Below are positions 15,884-24,731 of a DNA stretch of 55,880 bases, piece after piece. The DNA lies in assembly GCA_947505245.1 (NCBI GenBank), contig CANNIZ010000027.1, positions 1-55,880 of the forward strand. The letters are read 5' to 3'. The notes beneath the pieces were generated by a model. That model was not told the origin of the DNA. It saw nothing but the letters and a program-made list of their open reading frames with translations, and made no database searches. The translations under genes and the position numbers were made by a program. Origin of the DNA: Pseudomonadota bacterium (lineage in GTDB: Bacteria; Myxococcota_A; UBA796; GCA-2862545). Position 1 is the stretch's first letter. Each line of letters starts with the position of its first letter.

Positions 15884-17041
15884 TCAGCGCTCGAACGGAC
15901 CCTTGACGACGGCCACACCGTCGCGCACGAGCACCCGACCGTTCGCGATCGTGGTGCGCACGCGGAGATCGGACTCGAGCACCACCACATCGGCCCGCGA
16001 GCCCGGCGCGATCTGCCCCCGGTCGTGCAGGCGGAACAGGCGCGCGACGTTGCTCGTCACCGTCGCGAGCGCGCCCATGAACGAAACGCCGTTCGCCCGC
16101 GCGCGCCCCACCGCCTGCAACAGCGACGCCGACGCGCCGACGTCCATGTGCGTCATCACGCCGTCGCGGTCGAACACGGGCAGGCAGCCACCGCCGTCCG
16201 AGCTCATCGTCAGGCGCTCGGGATCGTTCCCGCCGGCCAGGTATTCGGCGATGCACTCGGCGGCGTCGGGTTCACCCGGGTCGGGCGGAAACGCCGTCAG
16301 ATCCAGGGTGAGCCCGCGGGGCGACAGGTGCAGCGCTTCGCTCCAAAGGCGCGCGTTCCGGTTCAGGTGCGTGGGGTGGAACACCCGGGCCGGGACCTCG
16401 GTCTCCGCGAGCGCGCGCCGCACGTACGCGAGGCCGCGCTCACCGTCCCCGAGGTGCAGGTGCAGGACGCCGGCCTTGCCGGTGAGCAGCCCGCCGACGT
16501 GCGCGTCGGACGCGAGGCGCACGATCTCGTCGTAGGTCGGCTGGCTCGAGCGGTGGTCGGAGATCGCGGTCTCGCCGATGCCGACGATGCGGTCCACGTG
16601 GACGATGTCCCCGCGCGCGCTGCCGGTGAGCGTGACCGGAGGCACCTCGTAGCCGCCCGTGTAGCACAGCGCGGTGAGGCCGAGGCGCTCGAGCGCCCGC
16701 GCACCCGCGAGCAATTCGGCCATTCCGCGCGTCCGGCAGTCGGTGCCGAGCAGGCCGATCGCGGTGGTGACGCCAGCCGTCGTGAACGCGCTGAACGGCA
16801 CCGCGGGCACCTTCGTCTCGGGCCCGGACTCGCCGCCGCCGCCGGTGAGATGGGTGTGCGCGTCGATCAGCCCGGGCGCCAGGATCGCCCCGGCGAGGTC
16901 GATGACCTCGATCGGCCAGCCCGCGGGCGCGTCGAAGCTCCCGATCCCCGCGATCACGCCGCCGAGGATCAGCACGTCGTTGGTCCCGAGCGGCTCCGGG
17001 GCCCACACGTCCGCGTTCCTGAGAAGCAGTCCCGAGGTCAT
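15884..17041 (-). CDS. iadA: Isoaspartyl dipeptidase (beta-aspartyl-peptidase)
   Basis: This 385-residue amidohydrolase-superfamily enzyme cleaves beta-linked (iso)aspartyl dipeptides from damaged proteins. Zinc ligands are visible: HTH at 62-64 in GLIDAHTHL, the HLHLGDG and VFHPTHLNRN histidines, and the aspartate of SSDGGGCLPVFD. The substrate motif GYEVPPVTLTGS is typical. The family's bridging ligand, a carbamylated lysine before AISDHRS in the E. coli enzyme, is replaced here by glutamate (GETAISDHRSSQPT), as in a subgroup of the family. The frame is open upstream, but the ATG at 17041 (MTSGLLLRNADVW) matches the family start. The 217-bp upstream gap holds a structured repeat. The TetR gene upstream may regulate it. 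Confidence 0.93.
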   Translation of the reverse strand: MTSGLLLRNADVWAPEPLGTNDVLILGGVIAGIGSFDAPAGWPIEVIDLAGAILAPGLIDAHTHLTGGGGESGPETKVPAVPFSAFTTAGVTTAIGLLGTDCRTRGMAELLAGARALERLGLTALCYTGGYEVPPVTLTGSARGDIVHVDRIVGIGETAISDHRSSQPTYDEIVRLASDAHVGGLLTGKAGVLHLHLGDGERGLAYVRRALAETEVPARVFHPTHLNRNARLWSEALHLSPRGLTLDLTAFPPDPGEPDAAECIAEYLAGGNDPERLTMSSDGGGCLPVFDRDGVMTHMDVGASASLLQAVGRARANGVSFMGALATVTSNVARLFRLHDRGQIAPGSRADVVVLESDLRVRTTIANGRVLVRDGVAVVKGPFER

Positions 17042-17081
17042 GAGCGCAAGCCCCGCAACGCCCGCGTTCGCCCCTTCGAAA

Positions 17082-17179
17082 GGCCTGCTGAGCGCCCGCC
17101 GGCAGGGCGACTCCATTCGCAGCGACGCAGTCGCGAGAATGGAGAGCACCACGGTGCGCGGATCCAGCGCCAGCAGGCC
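17082..17179. repeat. Structured palindromic repeat, copy 1
   Basis: This intergenic element has a central hairpin: CTCCATTC (17111-17118) pairs with GAATGGAG (17137-17144), and inside it GCGAC (17122-17126) pairs with GTCGC (17130-17134). Smaller hairpins flank it (GCCC/GGGC at about 17094-17108, GCACC/GGTGC at 17146-17157), and a 9-bp perfect outer repeat GGCCTGCTG/CAGCAGGCC (17082-17090, 17171-17179) encloses the set. The core recurs at 37634-37692 with different but still paired outer-stem bases. It lies between tetR and iadA in a 217-bp gap that shows no gene. Confidence 0.75.
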
Positions 17180-17258
17180 GCGCTCCGAAGCACCAGCGGG
17201 CGTGAGGAGCGCGCAGGCGCGCTTGCCGCGCCGAAGGCAGCGAGCCGGAGGCGAGCGG

Positions 17259-17870
17259 TCATGAGCACACGAGCCGTTGCACGAGGCGCGTCTCGAGCCG
17301 CGCGATGCGCGCGACCGCGTCGTCGCTGTCGGGCAATTCGTCCACCCGGAGCAGCCAGCCCGCGACGGAGCCTTCGACGCCGAGCACCAGATCGACGAGC
17401 AACTCGACGGGGAGGTCCTTTCGGACGGCACCGCGCGCAGTGCCTGCCGTAAGCCAGCTTTCATACGGCTTGCGAGCCCGCTCCACGAGCGCGTCCAAGC
17501 GGGCGTCTTCGCGGACCGTGGGCCCGAACGATGCCACGCTGCGCGCGATCACGAGCGCCTCGGGATCGGCGGCGGCGGCGGCGACGACGCGCTTCGTGCG
17601 TTCCTCCCAGGCCGACCACAGGTCGCCCTTCGCGGGGGGCTCGGCGATCGTGGTCGCGACGGTGGTGAGCACCTCGCCGGCGACCCACGCGAACAGGTCG
17701 GTCTTGTCCTCGAACCAATAGTACAAGCCGCCCTTTGACGCGCCGGCGGCGGCGAGGATCGGCTGGAGCGAAGCGCCGTCGAACCCCTTCGCGGCGAACT
17801 CCGCGCGCGAGGCGGTGAACAGCCGGGTCTTCCGGGCGGGATCGAGCTTTTCGAAGCGGGCGAGAGGCAT
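17259..17870 (-). CDS. TetR/AcrR-family transcriptional regulator
   Basis: This 203-residue repressor-type protein has an N-terminal TetR helix-turn-helix (about 12-58). The recognition region FDGASLQPILAAAGASKGG and the conserved YYWFEDKTDLF are typical of the family. The C-terminal ligand-binding and dimerisation domain is helical and has the LLVDLVLGVEGSVAGWL helix. It starts at an ATG with GGAGG five bases upstream. The Shine-Dalgarno sequence lies within overlapping palindromes (17871-17890), consistent with autorepression. It is upstream of and co-directional with iadA (217 bp away) and divergent from the cyclophilin operon (100 bp). Targets and ligand are unknown. Confidence 0.92.
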   Translation of the reverse strand: MPLARFEKLDPARKTRLFTASRAEFAAKGFDGASLQPILAAAGASKGGLYYWFEDKTDLFAWVAGEVLTTVATTIAEPPAKGDLWSAWEERTKRVVAAAAADPEALVIARSVASFGPTVREDARLDALVERARKPYESWLTAGTARGAVRKDLPVELLVDLVLGVEGSVAGWLLRVDELPDSDDAVARIARLETRLVQRLVCS

Positions 17871-17890
17871 CCGACCCTCCGGTCGGACCG
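17871..17890. promoter_or_regulatory. Overlapping palindromes before tetR, candidate operator
   Basis: Directly before the TetR ATG lie CCGACC-CTCC-GGTCGG (17871-17886) and the overlapping 11-bp palindrome CGGTCGGACCG (17880-17890). They include the ribosome-binding site, so bound TetR could block both expression steps. The operator assignment is inferred from position and symmetry. Confidence 0.45.
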
Positions 17891-17970
17891 GGGGTAACCA
17901 CCGTTGTCCTCGGGTGCCAAGCCTTGGCGTTCAGCATGGATTCGCGCTATCCGTAGCGATCGGAGGACCC

Positions 17971-18708
17971 ATGAATCGGATCACGCTCTCCCTGCTGCTC
18001 GCCCTCGCGGCGTGTGGCGCCCCCCAGGAATCGACGCCAGCGGTGGCTGCGGCCCCGCCGGCCGCTCCCGTCAAGCACGACGAACCCAAGGCCGCCCCGG
18101 TCGCTCCCGCCCCGTGGAAGCTGCCCGCAGGCGCAAACCCGGCGCTCACCGCCCCGGCCCTCGCGAAAGAGACGGCTCCCGCGACGTACAAGGTGAAGTT
18201 CGAGACGGGTGAAGGCGAGTACATCGTGGAGGTCCACCGCGACTGGGCGCCCAACGGCGCGGACCGCTTCTACAACCTCGTCAAGATCGGGTTCTACGAC
18301 GACGCCGCGTACTTCCGCGTGGTGGACGGGTTCATGGTGCAGTTCGGCATCAGCGGGTACCCCGAGGTCAACAACCAGTGGCGTGAAGCCAGGATGCCGG
18401 ACGACCCGGTCAAGCAGAGCAACACCCGCGGCAAGATCACGTTCGCGACGTCGGGTCCGGACAGCCGCACCGGCCAGGTGTTCATCAACTTCGGTGACAA
18501 CGCGAACCTCGACGGCATGGGCTTCTCGCCGTTCGGCGAGGTCGTGTCGGGCATGGAAGTCGTCGACAAGCTGTACAAGGGCTACGGCGAAGGCGCGCCC
18601 CGCGGGCGTGGACCTGACCAGGGTCGCCTCCAGAGCGAGGGCAACGCCTACCTCCTCGATCGCTTCCCGCAGATGGACTACACGAAGAAGGCCACGATCG
18701 TCCCGTGA
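17971..18708 (+). CDS. Cyclophilin-type peptidyl-prolyl isomerase lipoprotein
   Basis: This 245-residue lipoprotein has a standard signal and lipobox (MNRITLSLLLALAAC), a Pro/Ala-rich tether (about 20-60) and a cyclophilin domain (about 70-240). Family motifs are YFRVVDGFMVQFG (the active-site F-R-V-I-x-x-F-M-x-Q-x-G stretch), ITFATSGPDSRTGQVFINFGDN and FSPFGEVVSGMEVVDKL. The catalytic Arg in YFRV and the FMVQ segment are present. It probably assists folding of exported or surface proteins from its membrane anchor. It starts at the ATG at 17971, six bases after CGGAGG. The stop forms TGATG with gshB, so the three genes 17971-20869 form a coupled operon. Confidence 0.93.
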   Translation: MNRITLSLLLALAACGAPQESTPAVAAAPPAAPVKHDEPKAAPVAPAPWKLPAGANPALTAPALAKETAPATYKVKFETGEGEYIVEVHRDWAPNGADRFYNLVKIGFYDDAAYFRVVDGFMVQFGISGYPEVNNQWREARMPDDPVKQSNTRGKITFATSGPDSRTGQVFINFGDNANLDGMGFSPFGEVVSGMEVVDKLYKGYGEGAPRGRGPDQGRLQSEGNAYLLDRFPQMDYTKKATIVP

Positions 18709-19658
18709 TGCGGCACCTGTTCGTGATGGACCCGCTGGACGCGATCAACGTCCAGGGCGACTCGACGTTCGTGACCATGCGGGAGTGCACCGATCGCGGG
18801 CGCCCGCTCGCGTTCTGCACGCCCGACGACCTGTTCGTCGTCGACGGCGTCGCGTTCGCGCGGTGCACGCCTCTCACGGTCCACGCGGACGCGCCGTACT
18901 TTCGCTGTGAAGCCCCCGGGGACGAGCCGCTCTCCGCGTTCGCTGTGGTGTGGATGCGCAAGGATCCCCCGTTCGACATGGCGTACGTGCTCGCCACCTA
19001 CGTCCTCGATCTCGCGCCAAAGACCACGCTCGTCGTCAACGATCCGATCGGGCTCAAGTGCTGGAACGAGAAGCTGTTCGCGATGCGGTTCCCGGAGTTC
19101 CACCCGCACGTGCTGCTGTCAAAAGACAAGGTGCGCCTGCGGCAATTCATCCAGGACGAGCCTGGAAAGACGGTGCTCAAGCCGTGGGACGGCAACGGCG
19201 GGCGCGGGGTCATCGTCGTCGAGAACGGCGACAGGAACCTCCCCTCGCTGATCGAGCTGATGACGGCCAACGGGCGCGAATTCGTGCTCGCCCAGCGGTA
19301 CGTGCCCGGCATCACGCGCGGCGACAAGCGCATCCTGCTGTTCGAAGGCGAGCCTGTGGCGTGTGTGCTGCGCGTCCCGTCGGACACCGATCACCGAGGG
19401 AACATCCACGTGGGTGCGCGGGTCGAAGCCTGTGAGCTCACGGCGCGCGAACGCGAGATCTGCTCCGCCTTGGGGCCGAAGCTCCGCGAGCGCGGCCTGG
19501 TGTTCGTGGGGATCGACGTGATCGACGGCTTCTTGACGGAGATCAACGTCACGTCCCCGACGGGGCTGCAAGAGGCCAACCGGCTGTACGGCATCAAGCT
19601 CGAAGCGAGCCTCGTCGACCTCGTCGAGGCGAAGGCGCGTCGGGTGGGCACGGCGTGA
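18708..19658 (+). CDS. gshB: Glutathione synthetase
   Basis: This 316-residue ATP-grasp enzyme makes glutathione from gamma-glutamylcysteine and glycine. Conserved elements are MDPLDAINVQGDSTF at the N-terminus, the W-M-R-K-DPPFD substrate loop (VVWMRKDPPFDMAY), the P-loop lysine/Gly-rich turn KPWDGNGGRGV, the Mg/ATP site GITRGDKRILL, and LTEINVTSPTG near the end. The length matches the bacterial family. The ATG at 18708 overlaps the cyclophilin stop (TGATG); a GTG three bases earlier is also possible. The enzyme is cytoplasmic. No gshA is visible in this window, so the first step must be encoded elsewhere. Confidence 0.96.
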   Translation: MRHLFVMDPLDAINVQGDSTFVTMRECTDRGRPLAFCTPDDLFVVDGVAFARCTPLTVHADAPYFRCEAPGDEPLSAFAVVWMRKDPPFDMAYVLATYVLDLAPKTTLVVNDPIGLKCWNEKLFAMRFPEFHPHVLLSKDKVRLRQFIQDEPGKTVLKPWDGNGGRGVIVVENGDRNLPSLIELMTANGREFVLAQRYVPGITRGDKRILLFEGEPVACVLRVPSDTDHRGNIHVGARVEACELTAREREICSALGPKLRERGLVFVGIDVIDGFLTEINVTSPTGLQEANRLYGIKLEASLVDLVEAKARRVGTA

Positions 19659-20869
19659 TAGCGCTCCTCGTCGGGTTGGCGTTCGCCGACGACGGCGAAG
19701 ACGCAGCGTCCCAGGCGTCGTTCGGCGCCGCCCTCGGCCCCATCAACGACCTCCCGGTCATCGCCGTGCCGGTCCTTGACGGCGTCGTGTACGGCACCGA
19801 CTACCCCGCGCCCGTCTACGTCGGCGCGAAGGCGCTCGGCCTCGAACCCGCGTTCGTGGCGTCGCTGCGGGACGGGCTCGAATTGCTGTACGAGCGCGAC
19901 TACGCCGGCACCCGCGCGCACTTCCAGCGGCTCGAGACCGCGGCCCCGGGCCGCGCGCTGGACGCGTTCGCCGACGTCCTCGTGTACCAGGCGATGATGT
20001 TGGAGAACTACGACTACCGCTTCGAGAAGCAGTGGGAAGGCGCGTCCCGCCGCTCTCGCGCCACGCTCGAGGTCGCGATCGCCGCGCCGGGCCCGCACCC
20101 GCTCGAGCAGTTCCTGTTCGTCGGGGTGTCCGGCATCGAGTCGATGCACGCGATGCGAAAGGAGTCGTACTTCGCGGGTCTAAGGCTCGCGTTCGAGGCG
20201 ATGGATCACGCTCAGGCCGTGGCTGACGAGGCGCCCGGGTTCCCCGATCTTCTGCTTGCGAACGGGATCTACGACTACTGGCGCACCGTGATCACCGAGT
20301 CGTCGAGCGTGCTCCCGCACTTCGGGGATCACCGCGCAGCGGGCATCGCCGCGATGAAGGTGGTCGAGGAGCAGGGCGTGTTCATGTCGGCCCCCGCGAC
20401 GTTGTCGCTCGTGTTCGCGTGGGTCGAGGAGCACCGAACCGCCGAGGCGCTCGCGGCGTGCGAGAAGAATCGCGCTCGGTACCCCCACAACGTGATCAAC
20501 AACCTCACGACCGGCCGCACGTACGTCAGCAGCCGCAAGTACGACACCGCGCTGGCGATCTTCGACGACGTGCTCGCGACCGACCCGACGAACCAGTTCG
20601 TCCACTACTACATCGGCGTCGCCCAGATGCGCGCCGGCAAGCTCGTCGAGGCCGACGCGAGCCTGAACCAGTACCTCGCCTACCCGAACCTCGAGACGTG
20701 GCAGACCAGCAACACGTTTTATCGGCTCGGGCAGCTTCGTTACAAACAGCAGAAGTACGACGAAGCCGAGCTCCTATGGCAACGCGCGGTCAAGGTGGAT
20801 GGAAACAGCCAGGCAAAGCTCCGTCTCGAGAAGCTGCGGACGTCGCGCAAGGACGGCACGTTGCCCTGA
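19655..20869 (+). CDS. Exported TPR-repeat protein
   Basis: This 404-residue protein starts with a very short hydrophobic signal (MIALLVGLAFA, then DDGEDAAS). Downstream are helical repeats with TPR signatures, clearest at about 295-385: NLTTGRTYVSSRKYDTALAI, HYYIGVAQMRAGKLVEAD and FYRLGQLRYKQQKYDEAE. The middle region (about 90-240) is also helical and may hold further degenerate repeats. The GTG start overlaps the gshB stop as GTGA, so translation is coupled. It probably acts as a periplasmic scaffold; the link to glutathione synthesis is only positional. It ends at the hairpin shared with the convergent sulfatase-like gene. Confidence 0.83.
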   Translation: MIALLVGLAFADDGEDAASQASFGAALGPINDLPVIAVPVLDGVVYGTDYPAPVYVGAKALGLEPAFVASLRDGLELLYERDYAGTRAHFQRLETAAPGRALDAFADVLVYQAMMLENYDYRFEKQWEGASRRSRATLEVAIAAPGPHPLEQFLFVGVSGIESMHAMRKESYFAGLRLAFEAMDHAQAVADEAPGFPDLLLANGIYDYWRTVITESSSVLPHFGDHRAAGIAAMKVVEEQGVFMSAPATLSLVFAWVEEHRTAEALAACEKNRARYPHNVINNLTTGRTYVSSRKYDTALAIFDDVLATDPTNQFVHYYIGVAQMRAGKLVEADASLNQYLAYPNLETWQTSNTFYRLGQLRYKQQKYDEAELLWQRAVKVDGNSQAKLRLEKLRTSRKDGTLP

Positions 20870-20892
20870 GCGCCCCTCCGAGGGCGCGCTCA
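20867..20892. terminator. Bidirectional terminator-like hairpin between convergent genes
   Basis: TGAGCGC pairs with GCGCTCA and, inside a one-base bulge, CCCT pairs with AGGG around loop CCG. The stop codons of both convergent genes (plus 20867-20869, minus 20892-20890) are part of the stem. A short pyrimidine run, GTTCTCTT, follows on the plus side; there is no long T tract. Confidence 0.6.
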
Positions 20893-23385
20893 GTTCTCTT
20901 CGAACGTGTAGCCGAGCGCCTCGAGCGCGTGTTTGACTTCATCGTCGGCGCCGCGGATCGGGGCGTCGTCCTTGGCGGGCGCCACCGTGATCGCCCACCC
21001 GAGCGCGAGGGTGCGTCCCGCCGACACGGGCCCGCGAAGCATGGGCGCGCGGATGCGGCTCGGGACCGCGGGCATGTTCTCGGGGACCTTGCGCTCGACC
21101 TCTTTCCCCTCAGCGCTCGTCGTCGCGAGCGTCAGCGCGGGCGTCGACTCCGCGATCGGACGGTTCGGGACGACGAACACATCGCGCGAGCCGCGGTAAC
21201 CGGCGAGCCAGGTGGCGACCGCGGCTTCACCGTCGATCTCGACGCGGGCCGCTGACTGGTCGGTGGGATCTGCCCCCACCCAGGCGCGCGCGATGCCGCC
21301 GGGGATCGACAGCCGCGCGACGAGATCGGCCGGGTTGGTCGCCGCGCGCGAGGTGAACAGCCGGTAGCCCACAGCGACGTCGCGGGAGAGCGCTTCCCCG
21401 AGCACGGCCCGCCATGCGACGCCGTCGGCGTCTTCCTTGCCCGCCAGCAGGTCCTCGCGCTCACCGGGATCGATCGTCAGGTCGTACAGCGACTCGCGCC
21501 CATCGGTGGTGCTGTACTTCTGGCCGGCGTGCAGGACGCCCCAGCGCTCGCTGCCGTACAGCGGACGCCCGAACGTGACGTCGCGGGCGTCCAGCGCGGC
21601 GGTCGCCCCCGCTTCGACGTTCATCGCGGGCAGGAGCGACACACCGTCGAGGCCGTCGTTTGGAAGCCCGAGCAGATCGAGCACGGTCGGCGTGAGGTCG
21701 AGCAGGGACACCGGACTCGCGACCCGACCCGGGGCGAGGCCGGGCGCCTTGATCACCAGCGGCACGCGCAACAGCTCGTCGTACAACGTGTGCCCGTGCT
21801 CGAACCCGTTGTGGTCCCACAGCTCTTCGCCGTGATCGGAGAAGTACACGACCACGTCGTCTTCGCGAAGGTTTCGCAGCAACCGGCCGATCTCGTCGTT
21901 CTCGAACGCGAGGTTCTGGTCGTAGCGATCGGTGACGTATTGGCGGACGTCCGGCGTGGCGGTCTTCAGCTTGGTGACCTGACCTCGCTCGAACTTGTCG
22001 GGGAGCAGCTCTTCGCCGGGCTGCCCCGGCTTGGTGTAGCGATACCGGTAGGCCGCTGGCTCCTTGTAGGGCAGGTGCGTGTCCATGAAGTGGACCATGA
22101 CGAAGCTGTCGCGGCCTTCGTGCCCATCGAGCCAGGCGAGCGCGCGGTCGACCTCGACGTCCGCCGAGGTGCGCTCCACTTCGTGGACGCCAAAGTCGCG
22201 CTGCATGTTGAAGTTTGACGAGAGGTAGACGTTGGCTTCGTAGGCCGCCGTCGCCCAGCCGAGGTCGCGCAGGCGACGCTGCAGCGTGGTCGCGACCTCC
22301 CACTCTTCGGGCTGGCGGCCGGTGAGGATCGCGCGGGCCGCAGGCAGCGTCCACGGCGCGATGCTGCGGGCCTGGTCGAACACCACGGCGCCCTTCGCCC
22401 AATCGTCCACGGGCACCGACGTGTCGCGTGTGTAGCCGTACAGGCCGAGGTGATCGCGGCGCACGGTGTCGGCGAACACCAACACGACGCGCTTCGGGTC
22501 GGCCTTGCGCGAGGTGATCACGGGCTCGCCGAAGAACACGTAGTCAAAGCGCGTGGACGCGCCGGCTTCGGTACGCACGCGCACGCGCACGGTTCGGCCG
22601 GCGTAGCGGGACAGGTCGACGTGGACGTCCGCGAACGGGTCAGTCGCCGCGAGCGTGCGCGTCCAAACGACGGTGGTCTTCCCGCCGTCGTCCACTTCAA
22701 CGGAGGTGGTGGCCCCGTCGGAGGGCACGTCGTCGAGCGTCTCGGGGGGCACGAGTCCGACCCGAAACCACAGCTCGCCCGAGGTGGGCACCGCGACGTC
22801 CCAGGCCGCCCTCGCGGGCGCCGGGAGCAGCAGGCCCTCCATCGACGTGTTCGCGACCTGCACGCCCTGCCGGACGAAGGCGTCCTTGGAGGGTTCACCC
22901 GAAAACGCGAAGTTCAGGGCCGCTTCGCGCGCGAGCGCTGCAGGGTAGTGGATGGACCAGTCCGTCGGGGCGTCGTCGGCCAGCCCGACGGTGGCGGTGA
23001 TCGAGGTCGCGTCGAACGTGAACCCTTGGGATCGCGCGCCGCCGATCCGCACCTCCCCGCGCGGGGACGTCACGGTCATGCCATCGGGCGGCTTGGTGAA
23101 GAACATCGCGCGCGGGCGGATCGGCAGCGCGGCGCGGTACTTGCGCAGGTGTTCCACACCCGAAACGAGCTCCCACGGGCCTGTGATCGCGAGGGTCTCG
23201 GGCGGCTTACGACCGTCCCGGCTGTCGGCCGGCACCTCGAGCTCTGCGAACGCTACGTCCCTGTCCAGCAGCACCGGCGCGCCCGCGGACGCCGAAGGAA
23301 CGGCGGTCGGGCGCGGCACGGAGCACGCCGACAGCGAGGTGAGGAGGGCGAGCAGGCCCGGGAGGGCCGTACGAAGGCGACTCAC
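20890..23385 (-). CDS. Sulfatase-like (alkaline phosphatase superfamily) lipoprotein
   Basis: This 831-residue exported protein has a lipoprotein signal (MSRLRTALPGLLALLTSLSAC), a beta-rich N-terminal region (about 30-370) and a sulfatase-fold domain (about 375-640). Metal-site motifs are VVLVFADTVRRDHLGLYGY, HFMDTHLPY and DHGEELWDHNGFEHGHTLYD. In place of the Cys/Ser of true sulfatases the loop reads APWTLPAARAILTG, so Thr would be the nucleophile or metal ligand, as in phosphotransferase relatives. A C-terminal region of about 190 residues is of unknown type. The GTG start overlaps the matrixin stop (GTGA). It probably acts on surface polymers or lipids; a hydrolase or transferase role cannot be settled from sequence. 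Confidence 0.85.
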   Translation of the reverse strand: MSRLRTALPGLLALLTSLSACSVPRPTAVPSASAGAPVLLDRDVAFAELEVPADSRDGRKPPETLAITGPWELVSGVEHLRKYRAALPIRPRAMFFTKPPDGMTVTSPRGEVRIGGARSQGFTFDATSITATVGLADDAPTDWSIHYPAALAREAALNFAFSGEPSKDAFVRQGVQVANTSMEGLLLPAPARAAWDVAVPTSGELWFRVGLVPPETLDDVPSDGATTSVEVDDGGKTTVVWTRTLAATDPFADVHVDLSRYAGRTVRVRVRTEAGASTRFDYVFFGEPVITSRKADPKRVVLVFADTVRRDHLGLYGYTRDTSVPVDDWAKGAVVFDQARSIAPWTLPAARAILTGRQPEEWEVATTLQRRLRDLGWATAAYEANVYLSSNFNMQRDFGVHEVERTSADVEVDRALAWLDGHEGRDSFVMVHFMDTHLPYKEPAAYRYRYTKPGQPGEELLPDKFERGQVTKLKTATPDVRQYVTDRYDQNLAFENDEIGRLLRNLREDDVVVYFSDHGEELWDHNGFEHGHTLYDELLRVPLVIKAPGLAPGRVASPVSLLDLTPTVLDLLGLPNDGLDGVSLLPAMNVEAGATAALDARDVTFGRPLYGSERWGVLHAGQKYSTTDGRESLYDLTIDPGEREDLLAGKEDADGVAWRAVLGEALSRDVAVGYRLFTSRAATNPADLVARLSIPGGIARAWVGADPTDQSAARVEIDGEAAVATWLAGYRGSRDVFVVPNRPIAESTPALTLATTSAEGKEVERKVPENMPAVPSRIRAPMLRGPVSAGRTLALGWAITVAPAKDDAPIRGADDEVKHALEALGYTFEEN

Positions 23386-24731
23386 CGGCGGCGGCGCACC
23401 AGCAGGGCGATTCCGACCAGGCCGAAGGCCCCCGCGCCGAAGCCGGCCGTCGAGCAGCCGTAGCCTTCGCCGCGACTGTTGCGCACGTCCATCGTGAGCT
23501 CCGCGGCGCCTGTGCCCGCTGGCCCACCGATGTTGAGGACGACACGGTACTCGCCTTCCTGATCGAAGGTGTACTCGGGCTCCCACGCCTTCAGGCGCGC
23601 GACCGGCTCGGTGCCGCCGGGCTCGAAGATGTCCCACTCGATGTCATAGATGCAGCCGTAGACCGAAACGTTCGTCTCGTTGAGCATCTGGTACGAGAGG
23701 CCGTTCACGTGGCTGTAGGTGAACTCGGGCTGCGGTACGTCGCACGCACGCACGTAGCCGATCTTGCGCGCCGTGTTGGACCACTCGCCGCAGGTCGCGT
23801 TCGTGCCGTGGACTTCGGCCTGGAGCGTATAGTTGCCCGCGACCGTGTATTCGTGCTCGACGTCCAGCCCGGTGCTTGAGTTGCCATCACCCCAGTTCCA
23901 GCTCGTCGCCGCCTCGTCGATCTCAGCGCGGTTGTCGGACACCACGCTGCAGCGGAGGTCGAACGGCACGCTGCCGAAAGCGATCGTGGCCGGATCTTCG
24001 GGATCGATCTCGTTGTTGCACGTGATCGCGGCCGACGGGCCGTACAGGCGCGTGATCCCCTCGATGTCGTCCTCGTTCAGCGTGGACTGGGCGCTGTCGC
24101 ACGGACCGCCGATCCAGTACATCGTCGCATCGCGGAGGACCGTGCTCGTGCACGCGTCGCCCTGGTCACAGCTGTGACCCATGCCGAACATGTGACCGAT
24201 CTCGTGGACGGAAACGCCCTGCAGACTGCTCTCGCCCGAGCAGGTCGTATTCGCGATCTGCTCTTCCGTGGCCCAGTCGACGTTGTCGTTGTAGACGATG
24301 TCGGAGTCCGTGGCGCTGAAATACGTGCTTCCGTCGCGGATGAAGCACGTCCGACCGCCGTTCAGCGGGTAGGTCAACGTGGCGGCGAGGACGCCAGCCG
24401 CGTTGTCGTCGCCCGGATCGTCAAAGCTGAAGTTGATCTTTCCGTCGTTCCGCCAGGCGATGTTCTGCCCGACGCCGGCGTATTCGCCGCTGACCGAGGC
24501 GCAGGGAGCGTCCGTGGTCCACTCGTCGTACGCGTTCTGGATCGCGGTGTTCGGGTAGCCTTCGGTGACGCTGTCTTCGACGTAGTCGGAGACGTAGTAC
24601 TGCAGGGGCATGTCTTCGGCGTCACACCACACCTGGTAGGTGTGTTTCCACGCGAACGCCTGGGTGGGCGTGGCCACCGCGGCGAGGGCGAGCAACGGGG
24701 CGAGCTTGCGTAGCAAGGGGGTGAGGTTCAT
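23382..24731 (-). CDS. Matrixin-type zinc metalloprotease with PKD-like domain and MYXO-CTERM-like tail
   Basis: This 449-residue secreted protease has a signal peptide (cleavage near TQAFA). The metzincin zinc site HEIGHMFGMGH (His176, Glu177, His180, His186) is followed by a Met-turn candidate (ATMYWIGG, Met203) and TLNEDDIEGITRLYG, typical of matrixins. Next come a PKD-like Ig domain (SWNWGDGNSSTG, VEHEYTVAGNYTLQAEV) and a second beta domain. The C-terminus is a sorting tail: GCSTAG, hydrophobic GAGAFGLVGIALLV, then RRRR, as in MYXO-CTERM proteins. The ATG overlaps the stop of the upstream gene (TGATG). It likely degrades proteins at the cell surface or after release by a sortase-like peptidase. 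Confidence 0.93.
   Translation of the reverse strand: MNLTPLLRKLAPLLALAAVATPTQAFAWKHTYQVWCDAEDMPLQYYVSDYVEDSVTEGYPNTAIQNAYDEWTTDAPCASVSGEYAGVGQNIAWRNDGKINFSFDDPGDDNAAGVLAATLTYPLNGGRTCFIRDGSTYFSATDSDIVYNDNVDWATEEQIANTTCSGESSLQGVSVHEIGHMFGMGHSCDQGDACTSTVLRDATMYWIGGPCDSAQSTLNEDDIEGITRLYGPSAAITCNNEIDPEDPATIAFGSVPFDLRCSVVSDNRAEIDEAATSWNWGDGNSSTGLDVEHEYTVAGNYTLQAEVHGTNATCGEWSNTARKIGYVRACDVPQPEFTYSHVNGLSYQMLNETNVSVYGCIYDIEWDIFEPGGTEPVARLKAWEPEYTFDQEGEYRVVLNIGGPAGTGAAELTMDVRNSRGEGYGCSTAGFGAGAFGLVGIALLVRRRR

Noticed and set aside
15884..17041. iadA bridging Lys to Glu change as loss of activity
   Set aside because: From family knowledge a subgroup with GE-AISDHRSSQPT exists and glutamate can replace carbamylated lysine; all other metal ligands are intact.
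16025..17452. Long plus-strand open frame opposite iadA and tetR
   Set aside because: Composition is typical of antisense shadow sequence, it spans two unrelated real genes and it has no start signal.
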